From: an uncultured Oscillibacter sp.
GTDB taxonomy: Bacteria > Bacillota > Clostridia > Oscillospirales > Oscillospiraceae
Length of the DNA stretch: 64,000 nucleotides
Direction of reading: 5' to 3'
Assembly: GCA_910588175.1 (NCBI GenBank)
Contig: CAJUQQ010000006.1
Location: 1 to 64,000 of the forward strand
This document shows, one piece after another, positions 1-8,281 of the stretch; the first letter of the stretch is position 1; every line of letters begins with the position of its first letter. The position numbers and the translations under genes were made by a program. The notes under the pieces are model-generated. The model ran no database searches and was not told where the DNA came from. It saw only the letters and a program-made list of their open reading frames with translations.

Positions 1-2
1 TG

Positions 3-665
3 TGCCCCGTCGCCAAGGGCGCGTACCACGGTCCCGCCCCCATCCCCGAGGAGGGGAAATGGGTCCAGGCCAAGGAGATCAAGGACATCTCCGGCCTTAC
101 CCACGGCGTCGGCTGGTGCGCCCCCCAGCAGGGCGCGTGCAAGCTGACCCTCAACGTTAAGGACGGCGTCATTGAGGAGGCCTTGGTGGAGACCCTGGGC
201 TGCTCCGGCATGACCCACTCCGCTGCCATGGCCTCCGAGATCCTCATCGGCAAAACCCTGCTGGAGGCCCTGAACACCGACCTGGTGTGCGACGCCATCA
301 ACACCGCCATGCGGGAGCTGTTCCTCCAGATCGTCTACGGCCGGACCCAGACCGCGTTCTCCGAGGGCGGCCTGCCCATCGGCGCCTCCCTGGAGGACCT
401 GGGCAAGGGCCTGCGGTCCCAGGTTGGCACCATGTTCGGCACCAAGGCCAAGGGGCCCCGCTACCTGGAGATGGCCGAGGGCTATGTCACCCGCATCGCC
501 CTGAACAAGGACGACGAAATCATCGGCTATGAGTTTGTGAACCTGGGCAAAATGATGGACGCCATCAAAAAGGGCACCGACGCGGGCGAAGCCCTGGAGA
601 AGGCCAAGGGCCACTACGGCCAGTTTGACGGCGCGGCCAAATACATTGACCCCCGTCACGAGTAA
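3..665 (+). CDS. Iron-sulfur cluster assembly scaffold-like protein, 5' end outside window
   Basis: About 220 codons are visible and the reading frame is already open at base 3, so the true start lies upstream. The protein resembles the N-terminal domain of NifU/IscU scaffolds, on which Fe-S clusters are assembled in the cytoplasm. Conserved cysteines lie in CPVAKGAY near the left edge, in GWCAPQQGAC, and in LGCSGMTHSA, which suits a three-cysteine cluster site. A long C-terminal extension with FSEGGLPIGASLEDLGKG is typical of the clostridial variant rather than classical IscU. The stop is 19 bp before the next gene, which has its own GGAGG, so the two form an operon. The family assignment is by recognition; the specific client is unknown. 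Confidence 0.8.
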   Translation, partial: CPVAKGAYHGPAPIPEEGKWVQAKEIKDISGLTHGVGWCAPQQGACKLTLNVKDGVIEEALVETLGCSGMTHSAAMASEILIGKTLLEALNTDLVCDAINTAMRELFLQIVYGRTQTAFSEGGLPIGASLEDLGKGLRSQVGTMFGTKAKGPRYLEMAEGYVTRIALNKDDEIIGYEFVNLGKMMDAIKKGTDAGEALEKAKGHYGQFDGAAKYIDPRHE

Positions 666-684
666 GAAAAGGAGGAATTGAGAA

Positions 685-1683
685 ATGGCTCTGTTTGAAA
701 GCTACGAGAGAAGAATCGAGAAGATCAATTCCGTCCTGTCTCAGTACGGAATCAAGAGCGTGGAGGAGTGCCGGGACCTCTGCAAGGCCGCCGGCTTCGA
801 CCCCTACGAGATCGTCAAGGGCATCCAGCCCATCTGCTTTGAGAACGCCTGCTGGGCCTACTGCGTGGGCGCGGCCATTGCGCTGAAGAAAAACGTGGCC
901 ACCGCCGCCGAGGCTGCCGAGGCCATCGGCGAGGGCCTTCAGGCTTTCTGCATCGCCGGGTCTGTGGCCGAGGACCGGAAGGTGGGCCTGGGCCACGGAA
1001 ACCTGGGCGCCATGCTGCTGCGGGACGAGACGAAGTGCTTCGCCTTCCTGGCGGGCCACGAGTCCTTCGCCGCCGCCGAGGGCGCCATCGGCATCGTCCG
1101 CAACGCCAACAAGGCCCGGAAGGAGCCCCTCCGGGTCATCCTCAACGGCCTGGGCAAGGACGCCGCCCAGATCATCAGCCGGATCAACGGCTTCACCTAT
1201 GTCCAGACCCAGTTTGACTACGGCACCGGCGAGGTGAAGGTGGTCAAGGAGATCCCATACTCCGAGGGCGAGCGGGCAGGTGTCCGCTGCTACGGCGCGG
1301 ACGACGTCCGGGAGGGCGTGGCCATCATGCACCTGGAGGGCGTGGACGTGTCCATCACCGGCAACTCCACCAACCCCACCCGGTTCCAGCACCCTGTGGC
1401 GGGCACCTATAAGAAGGAGTGCGTAGAGCTGGGGAAGAAGTACTTCTCCGTGGCCTCCGGCGGCGGCACGGGCCGCACCCTGCACCCGGACAACATGGCC
1501 GCCGGCCCCGCCAGCTACGGCATGACCGACACCATGGGCCGGATGCACTCCGACGCCCAGTTCGCCGGGTCCAGCTCCGTCCCCGCTCACGTGGAGATGA
1601 TGGGCTTCCTGGGCATGGGCAACAACCCCATGGTGGGCGCCACCGTCGCCGTGGCTGTGGCCGTGGCCGAGAGCAAGAAATAA
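685..1683 (+). CDS. GGGtGRT protein (uncharacterised Fe-S-associated family)
   Basis: This 332-residue soluble protein carries the signature ASGGGTGRTLHPDNMA near residue 260, after which the family is named. Cysteines at ECRDLCKAAG and CFENACWAYC in the first 60 residues could bind metal. It follows a NifU-like scaffold by 19 bp, and this pairing is the usual family context, so a role in Fe-S cluster assembly or delivery is inferred, not shown. The start ATG has AAGGAGGAATTGAGAA directly upstream. The C terminus is a glycine/alanine/valine-rich stretch ending AVAVAESKK. No catalytic residues can be assigned. Confidence 0.85.
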   Translation: MALFESYERRIEKINSVLSQYGIKSVEECRDLCKAAGFDPYEIVKGIQPICFENACWAYCVGAAIALKKNVATAAEAAEAIGEGLQAFCIAGSVAEDRKVGLGHGNLGAMLLRDETKCFAFLAGHESFAAAEGAIGIVRNANKARKEPLRVILNGLGKDAAQIISRINGFTYVQTQFDYGTGEVKVVKEIPYSEGERAGVRCYGADDVREGVAIMHLEGVDVSITGNSTNPTRFQHPVAGTYKKECVELGKKYFSVASGGGTGRTLHPDNMAAGPASYGMTDTMGRMHSDAQFAGSSSVPAHVEMMGFLGMGNNPMVGATVAVAVAVAESKK

Positions 1684-1706
1684 TTCATTCGCCATATCCT
1701 ATAAGG

Positions 1707-1739
1707 AAAATCCCCGGAGTCACGACTCCGGGGATTTTT
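1707..1739 (+). terminator. Intrinsic terminator of the Fe-S operon
   Basis: A 10-bp perfect stem (arms 1711-1720 and 1725-1734, loop CACG) is followed by TTTTT at 1735-1739. It closes the two-gene operon. Confidence 0.9.
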
Positions 1740-1756
1740 CAGCCGGCGGTTTTCCG

Positions 1757-1945
1757 TCAGCCCATGCTGGAGGCGGCGCTGTCCACCGCCTGCTCCACCG
1801 CCGTGCCCAGCTTGTGGATGCTGTGGTCCATCTGCTTTTTCACGGCCCGGCGGCTGTTCTGGGGCGCCATCATCCCCGCCACCGCGCCGGCGGCTACGCC
1901 CGCGCCGATGCCGAGGAGAAATCCCGTGCTCTTTTTCATCTTCAT
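1757..1945 (-). CDS. Small YtxH-like membrane-anchored protein
   Basis: The 62-residue product starts MKMKKSTGFLLGIGAGVAAG, a short glycine/alanine-rich membrane segment, followed by basic RRAVKKQ and an amphipathic helix (MDHSIHKLGTAVEQAV). This is the pattern of YtxH-type small envelope proteins, whose function is not defined. An AAAAGGAGTGA ribosome site sits directly before the ATG. It lies convergent to the GGGtGRT operon, and the terminator between them could serve both strands. Confidence 0.65.
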   Translation of the reverse strand: MKMKKSTGFLLGIGAGVAAGAVAGMMAPQNSRRAVKKQMDHSIHKLGTAVEQAVDSAASSMG

Positions 1946-2070
1946 TCACTCCTTTTCCGTGCGGCAACAGTTTGCCCGACTGCGGGGAAAAAATCCGCCG
2001 CACCCTTTGCCAAAGTCCGCCAAACACGGTATACTATGGAAAAGAATGTTTCATTGCAGGAGGCCTTGTT

Positions 2071-3138
2071 ATGACCAATCTCTATCTCATCCGCCACGCC
2101 GAGGCGGAGGGCAACCTCTACCGCATTGCCCAGGGCCAGCACGACAGCAACCTTACGGACCGGGGCTGGCGGCAGGTCCGGGCCCTGGAGCGGCGCTTCG
2201 CGGACATCCCCATCGACGCCGTCTACGCCAGCGACCTCTACCGGACCCGGGCCACCGCCTCCGCCCTTTATCAGCCGAAGAACCTGCCCCTTCACCGCTG
2301 CCCCGGCCTCCGGGAGATCTGCGTGGGGGACTGGGAGGGCCGGACCTGGGGAGACATCGCCCGCCAATATCCCCAGGAGATGGCGGATTTCGGCATCCGC
2401 ATGGACCGCTGGTCCATCCCCGGGGCGGAGACCCCGGCGGAGGTGCTGGCCCGGGTCAAGGCCGCCGTGGAGGACATTGCCCGGGCAAACCCGGGGAAGA
2501 CCCTGGCCCTTTTCTCCCATGGCTACGCCATCCGCCTTCTGCTGGCCAATCTCCAGGGCATCTCCCTCCGGGACACCGGGGAGAAGTCCCCAACCGGGGA
2601 CAACACCGCCGTATCCCTGCTGGAATGGGACGGGGAGGACCTCCGGGCCGTCTTTATGAACGACAACCGCCATTTGCAGACCCCCGAATATCTGGCCGGG
2701 GAGAAAAGCGTCCGCCGGGCCTTTGCCCTGGAGCCGGGGCTGTGGTTCCGGCCCCTGGAGGGTCCGGAAGCCGCAGAGCGTCTGGCCGCCGCCTGGGCCG
2801 GGGCGGGGGAGTCCGGGCCCGTCCCCGCCGCCCCCCTGACCCTGGAGGGTCTTCTGGACAGAGAGCCCGCAGGCCTGCTCCACATGGAGCCGGAGACGGG
2901 GCGGATTCACCTTGCCTACATCCGCCCGGACAGCCGGAGGCGGGGCCTGGGCATCCAGCTTCTAGGCCAGGCGGTGCAGCACACCCGGCAGCGGGGCGGG
3001 GCGGAGCTGACCGCCGTTTCAGGCCCCGGCGGGGCCGGGGAGGCGTACCTCCGGGACTGCGGCTTTGTCCCCCAGGAGCAGCCGGCGGAGGGCCGGACCC
3101 TCTGGCGCAAATACATCGGCTTCGACCCGTCGATTTGA
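2071..3138 (+). CDS. Histidine phosphatase fused to GNAT N-acetyltransferase
   Basis: The start at 2071 is chosen because AGGAGG lies 7 bp upstream and the protein then begins MTNLYLIRHAEAEGN, the canonical histidine-phosphatase opening with the phospho-accepting His at residue 9. The phosphatase-like half runs to about residue 205 and includes REICVGDWEGRTW and FSHGYAIRLLL. The second half (about 240-355) looks like an acetyl-CoA-binding GNAT fold, with IRPDSRRRGLGIQLL matching the pyrophosphate loop R-R-G-x-G. At 355 residues it is twice the length of a lone phosphoglycerate-mutase-like phosphatase. The substrate of neither half can be deduced; the fusion suggests both act on one metabolite or are co-regulated. 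Confidence 0.8.
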   Translation: MTNLYLIRHAEAEGNLYRIAQGQHDSNLTDRGWRQVRALERRFADIPIDAVYASDLYRTRATASALYQPKNLPLHRCPGLREICVGDWEGRTWGDIARQYPQEMADFGIRMDRWSIPGAETPAEVLARVKAAVEDIARANPGKTLALFSHGYAIRLLLANLQGISLRDTGEKSPTGDNTAVSLLEWDGEDLRAVFMNDNRHLQTPEYLAGEKSVRRAFALEPGLWFRPLEGPEAAERLAAAWAGAGESGPVPAAPLTLEGLLDREPAGLLHMEPETGRIHLAYIRPDSRRRGLGIQLLGQAVQHTRQRGGAELTAVSGPGGAGEAYLRDCGFVPQEQPAEGRTLWRKYIGFDPSI

Positions 3139-3198
3139 GGGACGCGCTAAGACCTTGTAAATTCCTTGTCCGACTGCCAGATTGTGACAAAGTTAGCG

Positions 3199-3227
3199 TT
3201 GACAAAACGTGTATGATTCCCTATAGT
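3199..3227 (+). promoter_or_regulatory. Sigma-A promoter for the Mn-riboswitch leader
   Basis: TTGACA at 3199-3204, a 17-bp spacer and TATAGT at 3222-3227 give a near-consensus promoter. Transcription should start near 3234, just ahead of the riboswitch. Confidence 0.85.
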
Positions 3228-3233
3228 GGTCTC

Positions 3234-3342
3234 ACAGCTCATGGCTTCGTAAAAGGGAGTAGCTTACGTTTCAAACGTGGCGCGGCTCGTCATCACGATG
3301 GTTCACCGCCATCCGGGCCCGCTGAAAAGCGAGACTTTTATC
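3234..3342 (+). promoter_or_regulatory. yybP-ykoY (manganese) riboswitch aptamer
   Basis: The leader has the class hallmarks: TAAAAGGGAGTAGC at 3250-3263, a GC-rich middle with CCATCCGGGCCCGC, and the closing GCGAGACTTTTATCC at 3329-3343. P1 forms between TAAAAG (3250-3255) and CTTTTA (3335-3340), with L1 beginning GGAGTAGC. The family is established as an Mn2+ sensor that turns expression on. The downstream gene is a cation antiporter, a fitting target. The same 3' strand of P1 is used by the terminator that follows, so a metal-stabilised P1 should block termination. Confidence 0.85.
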
Positions 3343-3404
3343 CTGTGGGACAACTGCCGGGTTTCCGGCGTTGCCCTGGGGGATAGAGGTCTCGCTGAAT
3401 TTTT
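3328..3404 (+). terminator. Riboswitch-controlled terminator
   Basis: A long hairpin pairs AGCGAGACTTTTATCC (3328-3343) with the complementary strand ending GAGGTCTCGCT at 3396, and an inner stem CAACTGCCGG/CCGGCGTTG extends it. TTTTT follows at 3400-3404. It cannot coexist with riboswitch P1. Confidence 0.85.
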
Positions 3405-3421
3405 GGAAAGCGGTGGATAGT

Positions 3422-4378
3422 ATGGAAATTTGGATTACGGTGCTGTTGTTTTTGCTGGGCCTGCTCCTGATCATCAAGGGCGGCGACTGGTTCCTGGACG
3501 GGGCCGTGTGGATCGCGGAGGCCACCGGCGTCCCCCGGTTCATCATTGGGGCCACCATCGTCTCCCTGGCCACCACCCTGCCGGAGCTGACGGTCTCCCT
3601 CACCGGCACCCTCCAGGGGGAGGTGGACCTGGCGGTGGGCAACGCCGTGGGCTCCGTCACGGCCAACCTGGGGCTCATCCTGGGGCTGTCCCTGGTGTGC
3701 ATCCCCTCGGCGGTCAAGCGCTCCCAGTTCCAGCTGAAGGCCCTGCTGATGGTCTTCGGCGCGGCGCTGCTGCTGGTTCTCAGCCGGGGCGGGGCGCTGA
3801 AGACGCTGCCGGGCCTCACCCTGTTTGTCATCTTCGGCGTGTATATCTGGAGCAACCTCCGGGACGCGAAGAGCGGCATGGCGGAAAACCGGGACGCGCG
3901 CCAAAAGGGCCGCACCGTCTCCCGGCGGCAGATGGCGGAGAAAATCTTCCTGTTCGTCCTGGGCATCGCGGCCATTGTCGCCGGGTCCCAACTGCTGATC
4001 AACTACGGAAGCGAGCTGGCCCTGCTGATGGGGGTCCCCGCCAGCATCATCGGCGTGACCATGGTGGCCATCGGCACCTCTCTCCCCGAGCTGGTGACCA
4101 CCCTGACGGCCATCGCCAAAAAAGAGGCCTCCATGTCCGTGGGAAACATCATCGGGGCCAACGTCATCGACCTGACCATGATCCTGCCGGTATGCTCCGC
4201 CGTCAGCGGCGGGGCCCTGACCATCGGGGCCCAGACCACGGCCCTGGACATGCCCGCCTGCCTGCTGCTTTGCTGCGTGGCGGTGATTCCGCCCCTGGTG
4301 GCGGAGCGGTTCTACCGCTGGCAGGGCGTTTTGATGCTGGGGCTCTACGCGGGGTATGTGGTGCTTTTGGTGACCTGA
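3422..4378 (+). CDS. Calcium/sodium antiporter, CaxA/YrbG family
   Basis: The 318-residue integral membrane protein shows the duplicated alpha-repeats of the Ca2+/cation antiporter superfamily: GATIVSLATTLPELTVSL near residue 40 and GVTMVAIGTSLPELVTTL near residue 220, each with the conserved Pro-Glu that lines the ion path. About ten hydrophobic segments surround a central basic loop. The ATG at 3422 is preferred over an in-frame TTG at 3371, because 3371 lies inside the leader terminator and GGTGG precedes 3422. Control by an Mn2+ riboswitch suggests that manganese export is the real job here, although relatives are named Ca2+/Na+ exchangers. Confidence 0.85.
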   Translation: MEIWITVLLFLLGLLLIIKGGDWFLDGAVWIAEATGVPRFIIGATIVSLATTLPELTVSLTGTLQGEVDLAVGNAVGSVTANLGLILGLSLVCIPSAVKRSQFQLKALLMVFGAALLLVLSRGGALKTLPGLTLFVIFGVYIWSNLRDAKSGMAENRDARQKGRTVSRRQMAEKIFLFVLGIAAIVAGSQLLINYGSELALLMGVPASIIGVTMVAIGTSLPELVTTLTAIAKKEASMSVGNIIGANVIDLTMILPVCSAVSGGALTIGAQTTALDMPACLLLCCVAVIPPLVAERFYRWQGVLMLGLYAGYVVLLVT

Positions 4379-4399
4379 TACTTTCTTGAAAGAAAGTAT
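4378..4399. repeat. Perfect inverted repeat after the antiporter gene
   Basis: ATACTTTCTT and AAGAAAGTAT flank a 2-base spacer and overlap the antiporter stop codon region. It is AT-rich and lacks a T-tract, so it is a palindromic repeat rather than a clear terminator. Confidence 0.6.
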
Positions 4400-4460
4400 C
4401 CAAAGAACTTTAACACGCTCTGACAGTCTGGCGATAGACCGGGCCGGAGCGACGGCAACG

Positions 4461-4499
4461 AAAGAGGTCCGGAGCAAAACAGCGCCGGGCCTCTTTTCT
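4461..4499. terminator. Bidirectional terminator between convergent genes
   Basis: AAAGAGGTCCGG (4461-4472) pairs with CCGGGCCTCTTT (4484-4495), with A-rich and T-rich flanks. It can end the antiporter transcript and the leftward PII transcript. A further 10-bp hairpin with loop CCCT lies at 4549-4572; nothing else is seen in 4400-4607. Confidence 0.75.
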
Positions 4500-4607
4500 C
4501 AATTTCAAAACGCCGCCGCTCTGGCAGTCGGGGAATCCCTCCTGTGTGGGGCCTGACCCCCTGGTCAGGCCCTTCCTCCAGCCATGCAGCGGCCGGCCTG
4601 GGATTCC

Positions 4608-5276
4608 TCACCCGTCCTCCTCCAGCAGCCGCAGTCCCGCCAGATCCGTCACCGGCAGGGAGAACACCACGGCCTGGGCCTTTGTCTGCATCCCCGCCTG
4701 GGTCATGACCGCTTTCATGATGGGCTTTCGGTCCGTCTCCTTCGCCAGGATGAACACGATTTCCTTCTCCGCCGCCAGGGACACGCCGAAGAATTTGCGC
4801 GCCAGCTCCGTCCCCGTGCCCTTGGCGTGAATGGTGGTGCCTCCGGCGGCTCCGGCGGAGCGGGCGGCGTCCATCACCTGGTCGGTATGGCCCCGGTTGG
4901 CGATGACCACGATGAGCTCGTGGGTAATCTCTTTTTCCATGTCGTCCTCCTCCGCCTGCCATGACAGCAGGTAATCCCTGGCCCGGGCCCCGCCCACGCT
5001 GGAGACGGGCACGGCCATCAGAATCCCCCGCCCCGGCACGTCCAGCCACAGCTCCCGGGCCGCCTTCCGCACCAGCCGGGCGGACCGGGGGGCCGCCAGG
5101 AACAGCACCGCCTTTTCCGTGGCCTCCAGCCCCAGATAGTCCAGCACCTCCGTGGCGGCGGTGCCCTGCCCCAGGGCGGACAGCACCAGCGTGGCCCCCT
5201 GGGTCTGGAACCAAGAGGCGAACTCCCCGCCCCGGCTCCGGTCCGTGATGACGATCATAAGAACGGCTCTGTCCAT
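4608..5276 (-). CDS. Tandem PII-like (P-II family) signal protein
   Basis: The 222-residue protein contains two PII-like halves: residues 1-105 (MDRAVLMIVITDRSRGGEF) and about 115-222, with the better-conserved HELIVVIANRGHTDQVMDAA and GTTIHAKGTGTE. PII proteins are trimeric sensors that bind nucleotides and gate transporters. The start at 5276 has GAGAGGAGG 8 bp upstream; earlier in-frame codons have no ribosome site. It lies 38 bp downstream of the DUF1538 membrane gene in the same direction, so it likely gates that transporter. The first half is degenerate and may only be structural. The signal sensed is unknown. Confidence 0.75.
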   Translation of the reverse strand: MDRAVLMIVITDRSRGGEFASWFQTQGATLVLSALGQGTAATEVLDYLGLEATEKAVLFLAAPRSARLVRKAARELWLDVPGRGILMAVPVSSVGGARARDYLLSWQAEEDDMEKEITHELIVVIANRGHTDQVMDAARSAGAAGGTTIHAKGTGTELARKFFGVSLAAEKEIVFILAKETDRKPIMKAVMTQAGMQTKAQAVVFSLPVTDLAGLRLLEEDG

Positions 5277-5314
5277 AGGGGGCCTCCTCTCTTCACGCGC
5301 CTGGGCGCTTCCAT

Positions 5315-6859
5315 TCAATAGGCAAGGTCGATGATCTCCTCATCCTCCGCCGCCTGGGCCAGCTTCGCCTTATTGAGCTTCCACTGGTACACCAGGCCCA
5401 AAAGCTGGATGGTCAGCAGCGGCGTCATCGCCACCATGGCCACCACGCCGAAGGCGTCGGTGACAATGTTTCCCCCCAGGGCCTCGCAGGCCCCCATGGC
5501 GAAGGGGAGAAGGAATGTGGCCGTCATAGGGCCCGAGGCCACGCCGCCGGAGTCGAAGGCGATGGAGGTAAAAATCTTCGGCACGAAGAAGGAGAGAACC
5601 ACCGCCAGCAGATACCCCGGCACCAGGAAGGCGAAGATGGAAATCCCGGTGAGCACCCGCACCATGGCAAGGCCGATGGACGCCGCCACGCCGATGGAGA
5701 GGCTGGCGCTCATGGCCCCGCCGGGGATGGCCCCGGAGGTGATCTCCTCCACCTGGCGGTTCAGCACGTGGACCGCCGGCTCCGCCTGGACGATGAACCA
5801 GCCCATCAGCATGCCGGTGGGGGCCAGCAGCCAATTAAAGGGCAGGCCGGCGATCTGACGGCCCAGATACGTGCCCGCCGGGAGGAAGCCCACGTTGACC
5901 CCCGTGAGAAAGAGGGCCAATCCAATGTAAGTATACAGGAGGCCGATGAGGATTTTCAAGACCTTCTTCCGCTTCAGGCGCAGGGCCGCCGCCTGGAACA
6001 GGCCGAAGAAGGCGGCGATGGGGAAGAGGCTCTTGAAAACCTCCACTGCGTACTCCGGAAAGGCGGAGAGGAACAGCCCGCCCAGCTCCCGGCTGTCCGC
6101 CGCCTGGGGCATGGAGGCGGGGTGATAGGCCCCGGAGGCCGGGAAAATCATGGCCAGAATCAGCACCGCCAGAATGGGCCCCACAGAGCACAGGGCCACC
6201 AGGCCGAAGCTGTCCTGGGCGGCGTTCTCGTCGCTTCGGATGGAGGAGACGCCCAGGCCCAGGGCCATGATGAAGGGCACCGTCATGGGCCCGGTGGTGA
6301 CGCCGCCGGAGTCAAAGGCCACCGCCAGGAAATCCCCCGGCACAAAGAACGCCGCCAGGAGGAACACCAGGGCATAGGAGCCGATCAGCAGCCATTGGAG
6401 GGAAATCTGAAACAGGATGCGAAGCAGGGCCACCACCAGGAACACCCCCACTCCGGCGGCCACGGCCCCCACCAGCAGGGCGTTGGGAATGCCCGGAACC
6501 TGGGAGGCCAAGACCTGGAGATCCGGCTCGGAGATGGTGACCACCACGCCGATCAGGAAGCTGACGGAGACGATGACCCAGATTTTCCGGGAGTTCGCCA
6601 TGTGGGTGCCCACCTGCTCGCCGATGGGGGTCATGGCGGCCTCAGCCCCCAGAGTGAAAAAGCCCATCCCCAAGATCAGCAGCACCGCCCCCGCCAAAAA
6701 GGCCAGCAGGATGTCCACCGGCAGGGGGGCCACGGTGAGGCAGAGGACCAGCACAATGGCCGTAATGGGCAGCACGGAGGCCAGGGCCTCCCGGACCTTC
6801 TCGCCCAGGACCGTTTTTGTCCGGCCCATCCGGTCTCTCCAGTGTCCAAGCCTGCTCAT
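5315..6859 (-). CDS. DUF1538 domain membrane protein (predicted transporter)
   Basis: The 514-residue polytopic protein has an internal duplication: AFDSGGVTTGPMTVPF near residue 185 and IAFDSGGVASGPMTATF near residue 435, each the DUF1538 signature, with about 12 membrane segments. The two halves are likely inverted or tandem repeats forming a transport core; the substrate is not known. AGGGGAGG precedes the ATG at 6859, so that start is preferred to an upstream TTG. It is the first gene of an operon with the PII-like protein, a recurring pairing for this family. Confidence 0.8.
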   Translation of the reverse strand: MSRLGHWRDRMGRTKTVLGEKVREALASVLPITAIVLVLCLTVAPLPVDILLAFLAGAVLLILGMGFFTLGAEAAMTPIGEQVGTHMANSRKIWVIVSVSFLIGVVVTISEPDLQVLASQVPGIPNALLVGAVAAGVGVFLVVALLRILFQISLQWLLIGSYALVFLLAAFFVPGDFLAVAFDSGGVTTGPMTVPFIMALGLGVSSIRSDENAAQDSFGLVALCSVGPILAVLILAMIFPASGAYHPASMPQAADSRELGGLFLSAFPEYAVEVFKSLFPIAAFFGLFQAAALRLKRKKVLKILIGLLYTYIGLALFLTGVNVGFLPAGTYLGRQIAGLPFNWLLAPTGMLMGWFIVQAEPAVHVLNRQVEEITSGAIPGGAMSASLSIGVAASIGLAMVRVLTGISIFAFLVPGYLLAVVLSFFVPKIFTSIAFDSGGVASGPMTATFLLPFAMGACEALGGNIVTDAFGVVAMVAMTPLLTIQLLGLVYQWKLNKAKLAQAAEDEEIIDLAY

Positions 6860-6901
6860 CCCGTCCGCCTCCCCTCGGGTTTCCAATCTATGATATCGTT
6901 T

Positions 6902-6931
6902 ATCTTAACACAAAACCGGTCCCTTCCGCAA
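6902..6931 (-). promoter_or_regulatory. Probable promoter of the DUF1538-PII operon
   Basis: On the minus strand TTGCGG and TAAGAT are 18 bp apart, 43 bp upstream of the start codon. Confidence 0.45.
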
Positions 6932-7082
6932 GGAAACCCGGCGTTCTTTACAGGATATTTACACCCCGTCCCCGCCGCCGAAAAAAGCGGTTGCATTTCC
7001 CGGCGCTTTCCAGTAGAATACATGTTTGACAACACTGTCGGAACATCCCAGCGGCGCCGCCGCTGAAAAACGAGGTATGATT

Positions 7083-8246
7083 ATGAATCAGAAAGAAGTC
7101 AGCGAGCTCCGCCGCCGCTTCCGGCCGGAGAAATCCGCCGTCAGCCGGGTCTATGGCTGCTATGTCAACGGCTCCAGCCGGGAAATCATCTCCTATCTGG
7201 ACGAGTCCCTGGGGAACATGCCCCTGGAGGAGGCGGAGAAATACCTGAGCCTCCTGAAAAAGTCCCTCTCCGGGTCCCTGGGAAAAAACCTGATCGACGT
7301 GGTCTTCTCCACCCAGCAGGTGGCGGACAGCGACGAGCACCGCCTTCTCTCCGCCCTCCGGGAGTCCGGGCTGAAGGACGGGGAAATCCGGGAGACCTTT
7401 TACCGCGCGGTCATCGGCGCGCTGGACATGGGGGACAGCAACTACCTGATTCTTCTGGCCCACGACGCCTATGACGTGCCCCGCCGGGGGAAGGACGGGG
7501 AAGCCGACCCCGACAGCTCCGACGAGGTATTCTCCTACATCCTATGCAGCGTGTGCCCGGTGAAAAACTGCAAAATGGAGCTGGGCTATTTCCCCGGGGA
7601 GAACGAATTCCACAGCTGCGCCGCCGGACAGGTGGTCTCCGCCCCGGAGCTAGGCTTCCTTTTCCCCGCCTTCGACGACCGGGCGGCGAACATCTACAAC
7701 GCCCTCTTCTATTCCCGGAAGCCGGACCAGATTCACCAGGAGTTCCTGGACGCCGTCTTCCGCACGGAGCCCCCCATGTCCGCCGCCGAGCAGCGGGAGG
7801 CCTTCCAGGGGGCTCTCACCGGGGCGCTGGAGGACGCCTGCAGCCTGGAGGTGGTCCAGGCGGTTCACGGGCGGCTGCTGGAGAAAATCGAGGCGAACCG
7901 CGAGGACAAGGAAGCGGAGCCTCTGGCCCTCTCCGCCGGGGAGATCGGCGGCATCCTCCGGGACTGCGGCGTGCCGGAGGAGCGGGCGGCGGCCTTCCAG
8001 GAGCAGTGCGGCCAGGCCTTCGGCGGGGCGGCGCTGAACCCGGAGAACCTCATCGACACGCGGCGCTTCGACGTGAAAACGGAGCAGGCCACCATCTCCC
8101 TGGACCCGGCCTACAGCTATCTGGTGGAGACCCGCGTCATCGACGGGCGGAAATATCTCCTCATCCCCGCCGGGGAGGACGTGGAGGTCAACGGCCTTCC
8201 CGTGGAAGTGGAGGCGGAAGAGCCGGAGAGCGGCGAGAGCACATAA
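7083..8246 (+). CDS. DUF4317 family protein
   Basis: The 387-residue cytoplasmic protein opens MNQKEVSELRRRFRPEK and continues VYGCYVN, the characteristic DUF4317 start. The family is common in Clostridia and uncharacterised. The second of two close in-frame ATGs is chosen, because the GAGG at 7072-7075 is 7 bp from it and only 1 bp from the first. The C-terminal 40 residues are acidic (VEVEAEEPESGEST). It stands alone, divergent from the DUF1538 operon and followed by a terminator. Confidence 0.8.
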   Translation: MNQKEVSELRRRFRPEKSAVSRVYGCYVNGSSREIISYLDESLGNMPLEEAEKYLSLLKKSLSGSLGKNLIDVVFSTQQVADSDEHRLLSALRESGLKDGEIRETFYRAVIGALDMGDSNYLILLAHDAYDVPRRGKDGEADPDSSDEVFSYILCSVCPVKNCKMELGYFPGENEFHSCAAGQVVSAPELGFLFPAFDDRAANIYNALFYSRKPDQIHQEFLDAVFRTEPPMSAAEQREAFQGALTGALEDACSLEVVQAVHGRLLEKIEANREDKEAEPLALSAGEIGGILRDCGVPEERAAAFQEQCGQAFGGAALNPENLIDTRRFDVKTEQATISLDPAYSYLVETRVIDGRKYLLIPAGEDVEVNGLPVEVEAEEPESGEST

Positions 8247-8281
8247 AAACGGCGGGGCCCCCAGGGGTCCCGCCGTTTGTT
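8247..8281 (+). terminator. Intrinsic terminator after the DUF4317 gene
   Basis: A 14-bp stem (8247-8260 with 8265-8278) ends in GTTTGTT and can act in both directions between the convergent genes. Confidence 0.85.

Noticed and set aside
565..1695. Long minus-strand open frame across the GGGtGRT gene
   Set aside because: It is the complement of a confident gene; composition (Gly/Ala/His/Val-rich, no domain) is that of a shadow in GC-rich DNA. The same applies to other long opposite-frame runs, e.g. 26342-28318 over leuS and 61068-63122 over the EF-G-like gene.
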